Below are positions 35,553 to 43,650 of a stretch of DNA of 64,000 nt, piece by piece. Position numbers and translations under genes: made by a program. The notes beneath the pieces were generated by a model. It worked only from the letters and a program-made list of their open reading frames with translations, was not told the origin of the DNA and searched no databases. The stretch is taken from contig NZ_CABVQK010000023.1 of assembly GCF_902499335.1 (NCBI RefSeq), positions 1 through 64,000 of the forward strand. Direction: 5' to 3'. This DNA comes from Burkholderia lata (GTDB taxonomy: Bacteria > Pseudomonadota > Gammaproteobacteria > Burkholderiales > Burkholderiaceae). Positions within the stretch are counted from its first letter, which is position 1, and each line of letters opens with the position of its first letter.

Positions 35553-36692
35553 CTACCGTGGGTCGGGATCGAGGGTGCGTTGCGGGGCGAGCGCCGGGTC
35601 CTTCCGATCCGGCGCCGCCGCGCGCGCCGATACGGGGCTGTCGGGCCAGCGCAACTCGAACGCCGTGCCGCCGCGCGCGGTCGGGCGGCACGATGCTGCT
35701 CCGGCATGAGCCTGCGCAATGGCGGCGACCACGGCCAGCCCCAGGCCGCTGCCGCCTTTCTGGTTGGAATGCGTATCATCCACGCGCCGGAATGCATCGA
35801 AGATCCGGGCTGCGCAATCGGCGGGGATGCCCGGACCCTCGTCTTCGACCACCAGCTGGCACGCACCGCTTTCGACCCGCGTGTGAATGCGGATCGCGCC
35901 GGGCACCGCATAGCGCCGCGCATTCTCCAGCAGCGCGAGCAGCGCCTGGCGCATCCGGAACGGGTCGCAGTGTACGGGCCGCGTATCGAGATCGAGCACC
36001 ATGTGTTGACCGGCCGCGGCCAGCGAATCCTCGAACATCTCGGCGACCGCCTTGACGTGCGTCGCCAGATCGGTCTCCTGGATGCTGACGCTCAGATGCC
36101 CGCTTTCGGCGAGGCTGATCACGCGGAGATCCTCGATCAGGCGCGTCAGGCCTTCCGCCTGGATCAGCAGGCTTCGGAACAGTGCCTCCCCCGGCTGGAA
36201 GACACCCTCCGCTAGCCCCTGCAACCGCCCGCGCAGGACCGTGACCGGTGTACGCAGTTCGTGCGCGATCGCGGCATTCCAGAATGCCTGTTCGTCCGTC
36301 ATACGCTGCAGCTGGGTCGCGAGCGCATTGAAGTCGTCCGCGATCAGTGCGGCCTCGCGAATCGATCGATCGCCGGCGACGGCGCGCGCGGTCAGGTCGC
36401 CCTTGGCGACGCGGCGAATGCTGTCCGCGACCGAGTTGAGCGGCACGAGGATCTGATGCGCGAGCCGGGCAGACACGACAATGGCGATTGCGAGGCCGAT
36501 CAGGAGCGTGGTGCCCAGCCATAGCCACTCGGGGTTCGACGGGAACCAGCTCGCCTGGTAGCAGATGTCGGTCCAGTACCGGAGCACCAGGTAGTAGAAC
36601 GCATAGAGCGTCAGCACGACGACCAGCGTGATGCCGAGCGCCAGCTCCGCCATCGACACAGCGATCTTGCGGCCCAATCCTCCAAGCTTCAT
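35553..36692 (-). CDS. baeS: Sensor histidine kinase of the RND efflux locus (BaeS-like)
   Basis: 379 aa. Two membrane helices (ALGITLVVVLTLYAFYYLVL and LWLGTTLLIGLAIAIVVSA) enclose a short periplasmic loop of about 20 residues. HAMP follows, then the DHp box AIAHELRTPVTVLRGR with His at 144. The ATPase domain follows with ALLENARRYA, DEGPGIP and GGSGLGLAVV. The short sensor loop suggests detection of membrane-located signals. It is the first gene in the efflux locus and probably partners with the regulator at 28545-29234; this bracketing pairing is inference. Confidence 0.88.
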   Translation of the reverse strand: MKLGGLGRKIAVSMAELALGITLVVVLTLYAFYYLVLRYWTDICYQASWFPSNPEWLWLGTTLLIGLAIAIVVSARLAHQILVPLNSVADSIRRVAKGDLTARAVAGDRSIREAALIADDFNALATQLQRMTDEQAFWNAAIAHELRTPVTVLRGRLQGLAEGVFQPGEALFRSLLIQAEGLTRLIEDLRVISLAESGHLSVSIQETDLATHVKAVAEMFEDSLAAAGQHMVLDLDTRPVHCDPFRMRQALLALLENARRYAVPGAIRIHTRVESGACQLVVEDEGPGIPADCAARIFDAFRRVDDTHSNQKGGSGLGLAVVAAIAQAHAGAASCRPTARGGTAFELRWPDSPVSARAAAPDRKDPALAPQRTLDPDPR

Positions 36693-37205
36693 TTCGTGCT
36701 CCCAAGCGTGGTGTTGCGTCGATTCACGACGGGACAGTTGTGCGGCTGGATTGCCGTGGCGTCAGGGGAGAGGCGTGACCGGGGCGGGTGAACGGTGTAC
36801 CGGTCAAGGGTTGCGGAAGTGGCGCGGAAGGGAGCGGCGCGCCTCGGTGTGTCGAGGTTTCCGGCGCCGGGTGTGCCGGAGGTGCCATGTCGCCCGGGAC
36901 CGGAAAGGGGCGGGCTCGTATCGACGGGATCGCTCTCGACCGACAGGGACAGCGGCCGAACAGCTCGTCTTGCGCGGGACGGTATGGGTTCTTCAATCAT
37001 GGTGTCCGCTTGGGATCCTGCTATTCACTCCATCGAATCGCAATATTACCGTACGAAATCGGCCACTCGATGACACGATGGTTCGGCGTGCGTTGGAACG
37101 CGCGGGACGCTGGCGTTACCGTGCGGCGCGGGCCGACACGCGTGTTGCCCGATCGGGTGACCGGGTGCCTCCCGGATGATTTCAAGTGATCCAGATGCTT
37201 GCGAG

Positions 37206-37230
37206 GCAGGGGAATACCCTGCTTTTTTTT
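37206..37230 (+). terminator. Hairpin plus T8 tract, leader A
   Basis: GCAGGG-GAATA-CCCTGC followed by eight T. It looks like an intrinsic terminator on the plus strand, yet no plus-strand gene lies upstream for kilobases. It could act as an attenuator, an insulator or the end of a short RNA. Confidence 0.55.
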
Positions 37231-37242
37231 ATGAATAGTTGT

Positions 37243-37263
37243 TATGTATCATGACCTACATTG
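37243..37263 (+). promoter_or_regulatory. Conserved leader motif A
   Basis: TATGTATCATGACCTAC, followed by ATTG, is identical over 17 bp to the motif at 43453-43469. It contains ATGTA and TACAT arms 8 bp apart. It lies 12 bp after the T-tract. Probable promoter/operator; TATCAT would serve as a -10. Confidence 0.5.
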
Positions 37264-37475
37264 GGTAACGTTTTCTATCTTATGGATGCCCAAGGTGACT
37301 TGATCCGTCGGTGTCCGATGGAAGGGCGAGGATCGACGAAGGGTGTCGTGTGGTGTCGCTGCCGGTGCGAACGGGAAACATGAGCACACCGATGGACGTA
37401 CGCAATCGAGTCGGGCGAGCGTTGATCCGGGAAGGAAATGAAGCATCGAACCGAATCGGTACTGGAAGTTTCATG

Positions 37476-38171
37476 ATGGATCTCATATCTCCTGACATCG
37501 GGTTGTCCGTCGCCTTGCTGGCATGGGCGACAGGCACCTACGGCCTGAAGTTCGTCCGGAAGCGCAACCCGCTGCTCGGCGTCGCCTGGTGGGTCGTCAC
37601 CGCTTCGTCCATCAATGCGCTGGTTTTCATGGCGACGGGCTGGTCATGCTCGTCCGGCATCGCGCATTTCCTCGACATGTTCACGCGAGGGTTCGGCATC
37701 CCGGTGATTGCGGCTGCCGGCATGATGGCCGTCACGCACGAATACCGGCCGATGGCCCAGCAGGTCGTCATGTTGTTCGGGATGGCCGTGGTGGGAACGA
37801 TGGCGCTGATGACGCTCGAATTCGTCGATATCGTCCTGCCGTATTTCTATGTCGCGATGTGGGCGTTGCTGGCGCTCTATCTGGTTTATTTCGTCGTGCG
37901 GTTGTTGCGTGCGGGCGAAGCGTTGCATGCGATGACGACGACACTGGCGCTCGTGCTGTCGCTGGTCGTCGCGTACGTCGACGACCTGTACGAGATGCCT
38001 GGCAACGCGAACGGCGCCGTATTCGGCTTTCCCGTGCTGGCGTTGCTGACGTGGTCATATTTCGCGGTCGCGATCTATTACGCGTACTGCGCGCTGGAAC
38101 GGAAGCGTCATGTCGAAAGGACCGGGGCTTCACGCGTGCTCCGGTGGCATGAATTTACCTCATTCGAATAG
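37476..38171 (+). CDS. Seven-helix membrane protein of unknown family, copy 1
   Basis: 231 aa from the second ATG of ATGATG at 37473/37476 (GGAAG sits 7 nt ahead of the latter), which aligns with the start of its paralogue at 45840. About seven hydrophobic segments: GLSVALLAWATGTYGLKF, WWVVTASSINALVFMATG, FGIPVIAAAGMMAV, VVMLFGMAVVGTMALMTLEF, YFYVAMWALLALYLVYFVV, TTTLALVLSLVVAYV, VLALLTWSYFAVAIYYAYC. Shared with the paralogue: KxxRKRNPLLG-like loop, HFLDxFxRGFGxP, AVTxxYxP, YxxPG and YYAYCALER. I do not recognise the family. Its association with cytochrome c and flavin oxidase genes suggests a membrane role in electron transfer or substrate entry; that is inference. Confidence 0.75.
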   Translation: MDLISPDIGLSVALLAWATGTYGLKFVRKRNPLLGVAWWVVTASSINALVFMATGWSCSSGIAHFLDMFTRGFGIPVIAAAGMMAVTHEYRPMAQQVVMLFGMAVVGTMALMTLEFVDIVLPYFYVAMWALLALYLVYFVVRLLRAGEALHAMTTTLALVLSLVVAYVDDLYEMPGNANGAVFGFPVLALLTWSYFAVAIYYAYCALERKRHVERTGASRVLRWHEFTSFE

Positions 38172-38181
38172 GAATCCTGAC

Positions 38182-38859
38182 ATGAATGAGGATCTGCAAG
38201 CGTGTGAAAAACCCGGCGTGGATCAGTCGGTGCATGCGGTGAAGCCGATGCCTCCGCGCGGAAAGAAAGGCGATGGCGAGACACGGGAGCGTCTGCTGAA
38301 AGCAGCACGCACGATCTTCGCCGAAAGAGGTTATGCGGCGACGAGCATCGAAAGCATTGCCGTCGCGGCGGGCTATACGCGTGGCGCGTTCTATTCGAAT
38401 TTTCGCGACAAGACCGTCGTGCTGCTCGAACTGTTGAAGCGCGATTACGAAGACGTCGAGCGTGCGCTGATGCGCATCGTCGAGGCGCGCAACAGCCGCG
38501 AGGCGACGGAGCGCGCGATGCACACGTACTTCAGGAAGCGCTATCGCCAGCCCGACGCCTGCGTCATGTGGATGGAAGCGGCGCTCCTGTCGAGGCACGA
38601 TCCGCCGTTCCGTGTTCAGTTCAATGCGTTTTTGAAAGAGCGGCGGGAAGGGAGCGCGGCATGCGATCGCGTGCTCGACGAGCCTGTGGACGTGCGGCTG
38701 CCGTTGCCGGTCGAGTTGCTGACGCTCGGCCTGACGGGGCTGGGCGACGACGTGTTGCCCGACGGCGCGAGCGGACGGTGGCACCTGACCGACGCATGGG
38801 TCGACGCGGCGGTGACGCGGGTGTTCGCGGGCAGCCCATGCGACGCGTCGATGGAATGA
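38182..38859 (+). CDS. TetR-family transcriptional regulator
   Basis: 225 aa from the ATG at 38182, 10 bp after the membrane-protein stop, with AGGAATCC ahead. The HTH is clear: ETRERLLKAARTIFAERGYA, then TSIESIAVAAGYTRGAFYSN and FRDKTVVLLELL, close to the AcrR/NalC type. The basic linker before it (PPRGKKGDGETRE) is common in the family. It sits inside the oxidative operon (membrane protein - TetR - amine oxidase - cytochrome), so it probably controls leader A. Confidence 0.88.
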   Translation: MNEDLQACEKPGVDQSVHAVKPMPPRGKKGDGETRERLLKAARTIFAERGYAATSIESIAVAAGYTRGAFYSNFRDKTVVLLELLKRDYEDVERALMRIVEARNSREATERAMHTYFRKRYRQPDACVMWMEAALLSRHDPPFRVQFNAFLKERREGSAACDRVLDEPVDVRLPLPVELLTLGLTGLGDDVLPDGASGRWHLTDAWVDAAVTRVFAGSPCDASME

Positions 38860-38919
38860 CCGCGCGATCGCGGCGAGCCGGTGCAAGGACAAACTGACGA
38901 GGATGGAAGGAATATAAAA

Positions 38920-40398
38920 ATGAATCGCAAACCCAGGCCGGATACCCAGACCCGGCGCAACATATTGCGCCTCGCAGCGGTAGGCGCTGCGTCGCTCGCG
39001 GCCGGCGAAGTGTCGATCGCGCAAGCGGCCAACGCAGTCACCAAAAACGACGGCGTGCTCGACGTCGCGATCATCGGCGCGGGCCTCGCGGGGCTGACCG
39101 CCGCGCGCGACCTGAAGCGTGCCGGATGTGAGTCGTTCGTCGTGCTCGAGGCGCGTGATCGCGTGGGTGGGCGCACCTACAACCACGACCTCGGCGGCGG
39201 GAGAATCTCCGAAGCCGGCGGTCAATGGTTCGGTCCCGGCCAGACGGCGATCGTCGATCTCGCGCGCGAGCTGAACGTCGATACCTTCGATACCTACTAC
39301 GAGGGCAAGACGGTGTTCCTCGCGGACGGCGCCCGGGTAGCCCAGGACACGCACGGTACGGTGGGCGGCAACCCCACGATCGCGGCCCGGCTCAACGCGA
39401 TGGCGAAGCACGTGCCTTCGGCGGCACCGTGGAAAGCACCGAATGCGGCGGCGCTCGACAAAGTGTCGCTGGGCGCGTGGCTCGCGCAGCAGGGCCTCAC
39501 CAACGAGGAGAAATTCTCGTTCAGCCTGGCGGCCCGGTTGTCGCTCGGCACCGCGCCGGCGCAGCTCGGCTTGCTGCACTACCTGGCGACGATCAACAGC
39601 GCGAACAGCGACTACGACCAGCTCGAGTCGATCAAGGGCGGCGCACAGGAGTCGCGCTTCGTCGGCGGTTCGCAGGTGCTGAGCATCAGGATGGCGAACG
39701 AACTGGGCGAGCGGGTGAAGCTGTCCTGCCCGGTGCGCAGGATTGCCGGCTGGAATCGCGAGGTCGTCGAGCTCCACACCGACCAGGGCGTCGTGCGCGC
39801 GCGCCGCGTGATCGTCGCGTTGAATCCGGCGCTGTGCAACCAGGTCGTGTTCGACCCGCCGCTGCCGGACGGTCGCGCGCAGTTGCAACGCCTATGGCCC
39901 GCCTACGCGCCGATGCGCAAGACGGTTCACGTCTACGACCGGCCGTTCTGGCGGGACGACGGTTGCAACGGGCAGGTCATCCCGGTCAACGGTCCGCTGC
40001 TGTGGGCCTATGACAACTCGCCGCCGGACGGTTCGATCGGCGTCATCAATGGCTTCATCGCACCGGGCGCGCTCGCGAGCGACGCGAAGGTGGCGGAGCA
40101 GACGCTTTCCGCGATCTACGCGCAGGCGCTCGGCGACAAGGCGCTGCGCCCGACGCAGTTCCACGATTACGACTGGGGCAAGGTGGACCCGTGGTCGCTC
40201 ACCTGCATTCATCCGATTCCGCCCGGCTTCTGGACCAAGTGGGGCGAGTACCTGCACCCGCCGGTCGGGCGGCTGATCTGGTCGGGAACGGAAACCGCCG
40301 ACATCTGGGCCGGCGCAATGGATGGTGCGGTGCGTTCGGGGCATCGCGCCGCACTGCAGGTATTGGGTGCGCTCGCGCATCGGACGACGGAGGCTTGA
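38920..40398 (+). CDS. Tat-exported flavin monoamine oxidase, copy 1
   Basis: 492 aa from the ATG at 38920 (MNRKPRPDTQ). A twin-arginine signal TRRNILRLAAVGAASLAAG is followed by the FAD fingerprint VAIIGAGLAGLTAARDL, then VLEARDRVGGRTY and GGQWFGPGQTAIVDLA. The C-terminal flavin clamp region is LIWSGTETADIWAGAMDGAV. This is the MAO/polyamine-oxidase-like fold: oxidation of a C-N bond to an imine in the periplasm. The next gene, 0 bp away, encodes a c-type cytochrome, so the electron acceptor may be cytochrome c rather than oxygen, as known for NicA2 with CycN. Substrate unknown. Strongly related to the copy at 43651-45138. Confidence 0.85.
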   Translation: MNRKPRPDTQTRRNILRLAAVGAASLAAGEVSIAQAANAVTKNDGVLDVAIIGAGLAGLTAARDLKRAGCESFVVLEARDRVGGRTYNHDLGGGRISEAGGQWFGPGQTAIVDLARELNVDTFDTYYEGKTVFLADGARVAQDTHGTVGGNPTIAARLNAMAKHVPSAAPWKAPNAAALDKVSLGAWLAQQGLTNEEKFSFSLAARLSLGTAPAQLGLLHYLATINSANSDYDQLESIKGGAQESRFVGGSQVLSIRMANELGERVKLSCPVRRIAGWNREVVELHTDQGVVRARRVIVALNPALCNQVVFDPPLPDGRAQLQRLWPAYAPMRKTVHVYDRPFWRDDGCNGQVIPVNGPLLWAYDNSPPDGSIGVINGFIAPGALASDAKVAEQTLSAIYAQALGDKALRPTQFHDYDWGKVDPWSLTCIHPIPPGFWTKWGEYLHPPVGRLIWSGTETADIWAGAMDGAVRSGHRAALQVLGALAHRTTEA

Positions 40399-41274
40399 GT
40401 GAAGCGAGCATTGATCATCGGTGTTGTCGTGGTGGCTGCGGTGTCGGCGGCCGGCGTGCTGTTCGGGCGCGATCTGTACGGCTATTACCGCTTCGGGAAA
40501 GTGCTGGACGGCGAGGTCGACGCGCGCCAGGCCGATGCCGGCCCGTGGCCTCAGCCGCAGGAGACGTGTTTCATCTGTCACGGCCCGCGCGGGCAGTCCG
40601 GTAACGGCGGATATCCGGCGCTGTCCGGCCAGCCGGCGGCCTATATCGAGGCCCAGTTGCGCGCGTTCGCCGGCGACCGGCGGCCGGACCCGTACATGGG
40701 GCCGCTGGCGCGCGGGATGGACGAGAAACAGATGAAGCTGCTGGCCGATTATTTCTCGCGCCAGGCACCGGTGCAGAACGAGAAGATCCGCGTCGACGCG
40801 GCGCTCGCCGCGCGCGGCATGTCGGTGGTGCAGGCGAGGAGCTGCGTCGCCTGTCATGGCGCGGACCTGACGGGCAACGAGCGCGCGCCTCGCCTCGCGG
40901 GGCAGGGCGAGGCCTATCTGGCGGACCAGCTCGTCGCGTTCCGCGCGGGCAAGCGGCATGACGAGACGGGCGCGATGAATGGTGTGGCCGCCGCGTTGTC
41001 GGACGACGACGTCCGGGCCGTCGCGCATTATCTGGCGAGTATCGCCCCGACGCACAAAGCGGCCGCGACTGCGGCGGTGGATCGTGCGCCGCGCCTCGCG
41101 AATCATGACGAGGCGGATCTGGTGAAGCAGATCACGGCCATCAAGACCGGGAATCGTGCGGTTCCGGCCAGTGCGATGCATGCCGCGGTCGGCAGGTTGT
41201 CCGGTGACGACATCCGTGCCGTGGCGTACTACCTCGCCAACGTGTCTTCCGGGCGCGACGGCGGCGTCAGGTAA
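40399..41274 (+). CDS. Membrane-anchored diheme c4-like cytochrome with an extra haem-less half-domain
   Basis: 291 aa with a GTG start directly after the oxidase stop. One N-terminal helix (ALIIGVVVVAAVSAAGVLF) anchors or exports the protein. Two haem motifs: CFICH at 57-61 and CVACH at 149-153, each followed by GxPALSGQPAAYI- or APRLAGQGEAYL-type axial-Met regions. From about residue 230 a third segment (RAPRLANHDEADLVKQITAI through RLSGDDIRAVAYYLANV) repeats the C-terminal half of the second domain but has no CxxCH. Probable electron acceptor of the upstream amine oxidase, passing electrons to the respiratory chain. Confidence 0.87.
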   Translation: MKRALIIGVVVVAAVSAAGVLFGRDLYGYYRFGKVLDGEVDARQADAGPWPQPQETCFICHGPRGQSGNGGYPALSGQPAAYIEAQLRAFAGDRRPDPYMGPLARGMDEKQMKLLADYFSRQAPVQNEKIRVDAALAARGMSVVQARSCVACHGADLTGNERAPRLAGQGEAYLADQLVAFRAGKRHDETGAMNGVAAALSDDDVRAVAHYLASIAPTHKAAATAAVDRAPRLANHDEADLVKQITAIKTGNRAVPASAMHAAVGRLSGDDIRAVAYYLANVSSGRDGGVR

Positions 41275-41460
41275 CGCTGGGAGAAGCGCGGCGATCCCGC
41301 CGGCTCGTTGCGGTGACGCGGGCGGTCGGTAGCGCCGCGGTGGAACGCGCGGGCTCGGCGCGGCCCCGGCCGCCGCGACGAATGGTGGAGGCGGCCGCCG
41401 GCCATCGAGCGGCGGCGCCCCGGATGGAAATTGGTGTCGGCATCGGGTATAGTCGTTCGC

Positions 41461-41479
41461 GACCGGCGTAACGCCGGTC
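41461..41479. promoter_or_regulatory. Inverted repeat upstream of a tetR gene
   Basis: GACCGGCG-TAA-CGCCGGTC, a perfect 8-bp stem about 45 bp before the TetR start. There is no T-tract, so an operator is more likely than a terminator. Candidate autoregulatory site. Confidence 0.4.
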
Positions 41480-41524
41480 CAATCACATCAGGAAGGCGGG
41501 AACGCCCAGATCACGACGGAAGCG

Positions 41525-42196
41525 ATGACAGTGCCTATTGAGCAACCGACCAGGAAACGGCGCACATCGAGTGCTGCACCCACCGGCGCGCAGCCCGAAG
41601 GCCTTCGGGCCCAGGGCGTTCGGACGCGCAAACTCATCGTGCGCGTGGCGCGGAAACTCCTGCTCGAGGGCGGCGCGCTGGAGTTTTCCCAGCGTGCGGT
41701 CGCGCAGCGCGCCGGCATCAGCGTCAGCAACCTCCAGTACTATTTCCCGACGCGGCTCGCCGTGCTGCGCGCGGTCATGGAGCCCGAGATCGAGGCATAC
41801 CTGACCGCGCTGAAGCGTGCGCTCGAAAGCGGCGCATCGCCGCGTGAAACGCTCGATGCATTGCTCGGGATGGCGCTCGAGAATGCGAAGGACGTCAAGG
41901 GCACGGCCCTGTGGGCCCACTTCATGTCGTTCGCGTCGATCGATCCCGAATGCGCGCGGCTGATCGACGAATGGTATGCGTCCTTGACACAAGCCATTAC
42001 CGCGCTCGTCCGTTCCGTGAATCCGGGCCTCAAGGCGGCAGACGGTGAGCAAGTGGCGATGCTGCTCGTCGCGATGGCTGACGGGCTGGCACTCCAGTAC
42101 ACGATGGGGCGGCAGACGGAGGGGCTCGATGCGAGGTTCCTGGCGTCGGTGTACAGCCTGGTGGAAGGCAAGGCGTCCGGCGGCAAGAGCCGATAG
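41525..42196 (+). CDS. TetR-family regulator, paralogue 1
   Basis: 223 aa. HTH at about 50-90: FSQRAVAQRAGISVSNLQYY then FPTRLAVLRAVMEPEIEAYL. A near-copy is encoded at 56965-57654: both share an N-terminal RKRR tract, RTRxxIVRVARKLLLEGG, SFSQRAVA, GISVSNLQYYFPTRLAVLRAV and SFAxIDPEC. The two presumably recognise related operators. It stands alone, followed by a strong terminator. Confidence 0.88.
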   Translation: MTVPIEQPTRKRRTSSAAPTGAQPEGLRAQGVRTRKLIVRVARKLLLEGGALEFSQRAVAQRAGISVSNLQYYFPTRLAVLRAVMEPEIEAYLTALKRALESGASPRETLDALLGMALENAKDVKGTALWAHFMSFASIDPECARLIDEWYASLTQAITALVRSVNPGLKAADGEQVAMLLVAMADGLALQYTMGRQTEGLDARFLASVYSLVEGKASGGKSR

Positions 42197-42224
42197 CGGC
42201 CGCGGCCTGGCCAGGTTACACAGG

Positions 42225-42256
42225 AAGACAGGGCATGCCCCTGTCTTTTTTCTTTT
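42225..42256 (+). terminator. Intrinsic terminator of the tetR gene
   Basis: AAGACAGGG-CATGC-CCCTGTCTT followed by a T-rich run. A 9-bp perfect stem, 29 bp after the stop codon. Confidence 0.85.
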
Positions 42257-42324
42257 GTCGCCGCCGTGTGCAATACCGCGTGGCGGGCGCCTCGTTTCGC
42301 AATCGCGGCGCGCAGGGCGGTCAT

Positions 42325-43137
42325 TCAGCTTGCCGGCGACGGGTTGCCGAGCGTCCCACGGAATTTCGCGAGCTGACGCGATTCCGCCACGAGTTGCCCG
42401 CCCGTATCCCGCAGTTCACCGTCGATGACCAGCAGGCCGTTGCGGACCTCCTTCGTCACGAAGCGTGCGTGGATCGGCCCGGGACCAGGGTTGGCCTTGA
42501 CGTGTACCGCATATTCGATCGTCGGCACCGATCCCCACTCGGCGCGATCGATGATGTTGTAGATCGGCGGCGGGAACGCATCTGCGAAGAGGGGCAGCGA
42601 CGCGAGCGTCGGCGATACTTCGTCATCCATAGAAATCCATCCTTCGATGGTCGCTGTGTGTTCCGGCCCGCTGTTCTGTAATGCCCCGGGTGCGAGGCGC
42701 AGGTCGAACTGCGAGATGAACGACCGCATCGGTTCCGGGATCGCCAGCGTGTCGATGTTCACGCATGCGTGATAAGGCGTGGCGGGCAGCTGCGGCCCCG
42801 CACAATGCGACGCCGTGGCGCCGGTTGTCCGGGAGAAATCGGTGAACGTCGCCACGTAGAACGCCTTGAGTTCGTCATCCTGAATCAACGACAACGTCGC
42901 GCGCGACAGGCTTTTCGTCGATCCAAGTTCAACGATGCGGGCCATTGCGGGGCCGGCAACGGGATGGCCGAGAAAACTCGCGTTGATCGACAGCAGGTCG
43001 GGATGCGCGCTTCGGCCGGCGAGTGTTTCGGCTGCCAGCCTGGTGAGGTAGCCCCCGTTCGGATAGCCGAGGACGTTGAATCGGGACGAGATATCGACGG
43101 GTATTTCCGCGCAGGCGCCTGACATTCCTGTTCCCAT
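42325..43137 (-). CDS. Thioesterase family protein (double hot-dog, 4HBT_3-like)
   Basis: 270 aa from the ATG at 43137 (MGTGMSGACAEIPVDISSRF); the open frame extends upstream without family character. Visible: FNVLGYPNGGYLTRLAAETL with the hot-dog glycines, HPDLLSINASFLGHPVAGPA, and in the second half TATIEGWISM and ARFVTKEVRNGLLVIDGEL. It is predicted to hydrolyse an acyl-CoA in the cytoplasm. It is divergent from the second amine oxidase, so transcription runs against the surrounding cluster. Family call moderately sure. Confidence 0.7.
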   Translation of the reverse strand: MGTGMSGACAEIPVDISSRFNVLGYPNGGYLTRLAAETLAGRSAHPDLLSINASFLGHPVAGPAMARIVELGSTKSLSRATLSLIQDDELKAFYVATFTDFSRTTGATASHCAGPQLPATPYHACVNIDTLAIPEPMRSFISQFDLRLAPGALQNSGPEHTATIEGWISMDDEVSPTLASLPLFADAFPPPIYNIIDRAEWGSVPTIEYAVHVKANPGPGPIHARFVTKEVRNGLLVIDGELRDTGGQLVAESRQLAKFRGTLGNPSPAS

Positions 43138-43415
43138 GAAGCAAGGCCCCGTCGACGACGCGGGGAGCCGGATTGAGCGGCACGAGCGCCACGCCGCGGA
43201 AGCCAATTGCTGCCGCACATGGGGGCCGGCGCATGCGCGCCGTGCGGCGCTGTCATTGCGCGCGGATCGATGCGTTTTCTCGCGTGAATTCGTGGCGCCA
43301 AGCATAGCGGGCGCGTGTGCCGCATTGAAGTTTATTTTGTGAATCGGCACGTATTCGTGCGATGAATGATCGGCATTGAACGTCGTCATGTACAAGCGTG
43401 TACCGGTTCTCCGAA

Positions 43416-43442
43416 GGCAGGGTTATCCCCTGTCTTTTTTTT
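43416..43442 (+). terminator. Hairpin plus T8 tract, leader B
   Basis: GGCAGGG-TTATC-CCCTGTC (one G-T pair) followed by eight T, as in leader A. No plus-strand gene ends nearby: the preceding tetR already has its own terminator at 42225. Possible attenuator or insulator. Confidence 0.55.
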
Positions 43443-43452
43443 ATTCCGATTA

Positions 43453-43469
43453 TATGTATCATGACCTAC
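43453..43469 (+). promoter_or_regulatory. Conserved leader motif B
   Basis: TATGTATCATGACCTAC is identical to leader A over 17 bp, 10 bp after the T-tract and about 180 bp before the amine oxidase start. Confidence 0.5.
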
Positions 43470-43650
43470 GTTTGTCACATATTCCTACAAATGGATTGCA
43501 TGGTTCGTCGACTTGCCTTGCGCCACGAGCGGGGCAGGGATGACAGCCGCACTCCGATCGGTTCGGAACGACGTGCCGAACGGGCCGCCTATCGTTCGTC
43601 ATCCTGATGGACGGCTCCCGAGCGACTTTCATTGCAGTAGCCAACACACC

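Larger units (their letters stand above)
36693..37475. other. Divergent intergenic region with operon leader A
   Basis: Separates the minus-strand efflux locus from the plus-strand oxidative cluster. The first 500 bp show no gene. From about 37200 it holds the hairpin/T-tract and the conserved motif listed next, then a 210-bp leader. The leader is in frame with the membrane-protein gene, and an alternative start at 37380 exists. Confidence 0.5.
43138..43650. other. Divergent intergenic region with operon leader B
   Basis: About 510 bp between the minus-strand thioesterase and the second amine oxidase. It holds the leader-B hairpin and motif. Otherwise no gene is seen. Confidence 0.5.

Noticed and set aside
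42225..42256. Treating the hairpin after the tetR gene as a fourth leader copy
   Set aside because: The hairpin and T-run are similar, but it follows a gene closely and lacks the TATCATGACCTAC motif, so it is an ordinary terminator.
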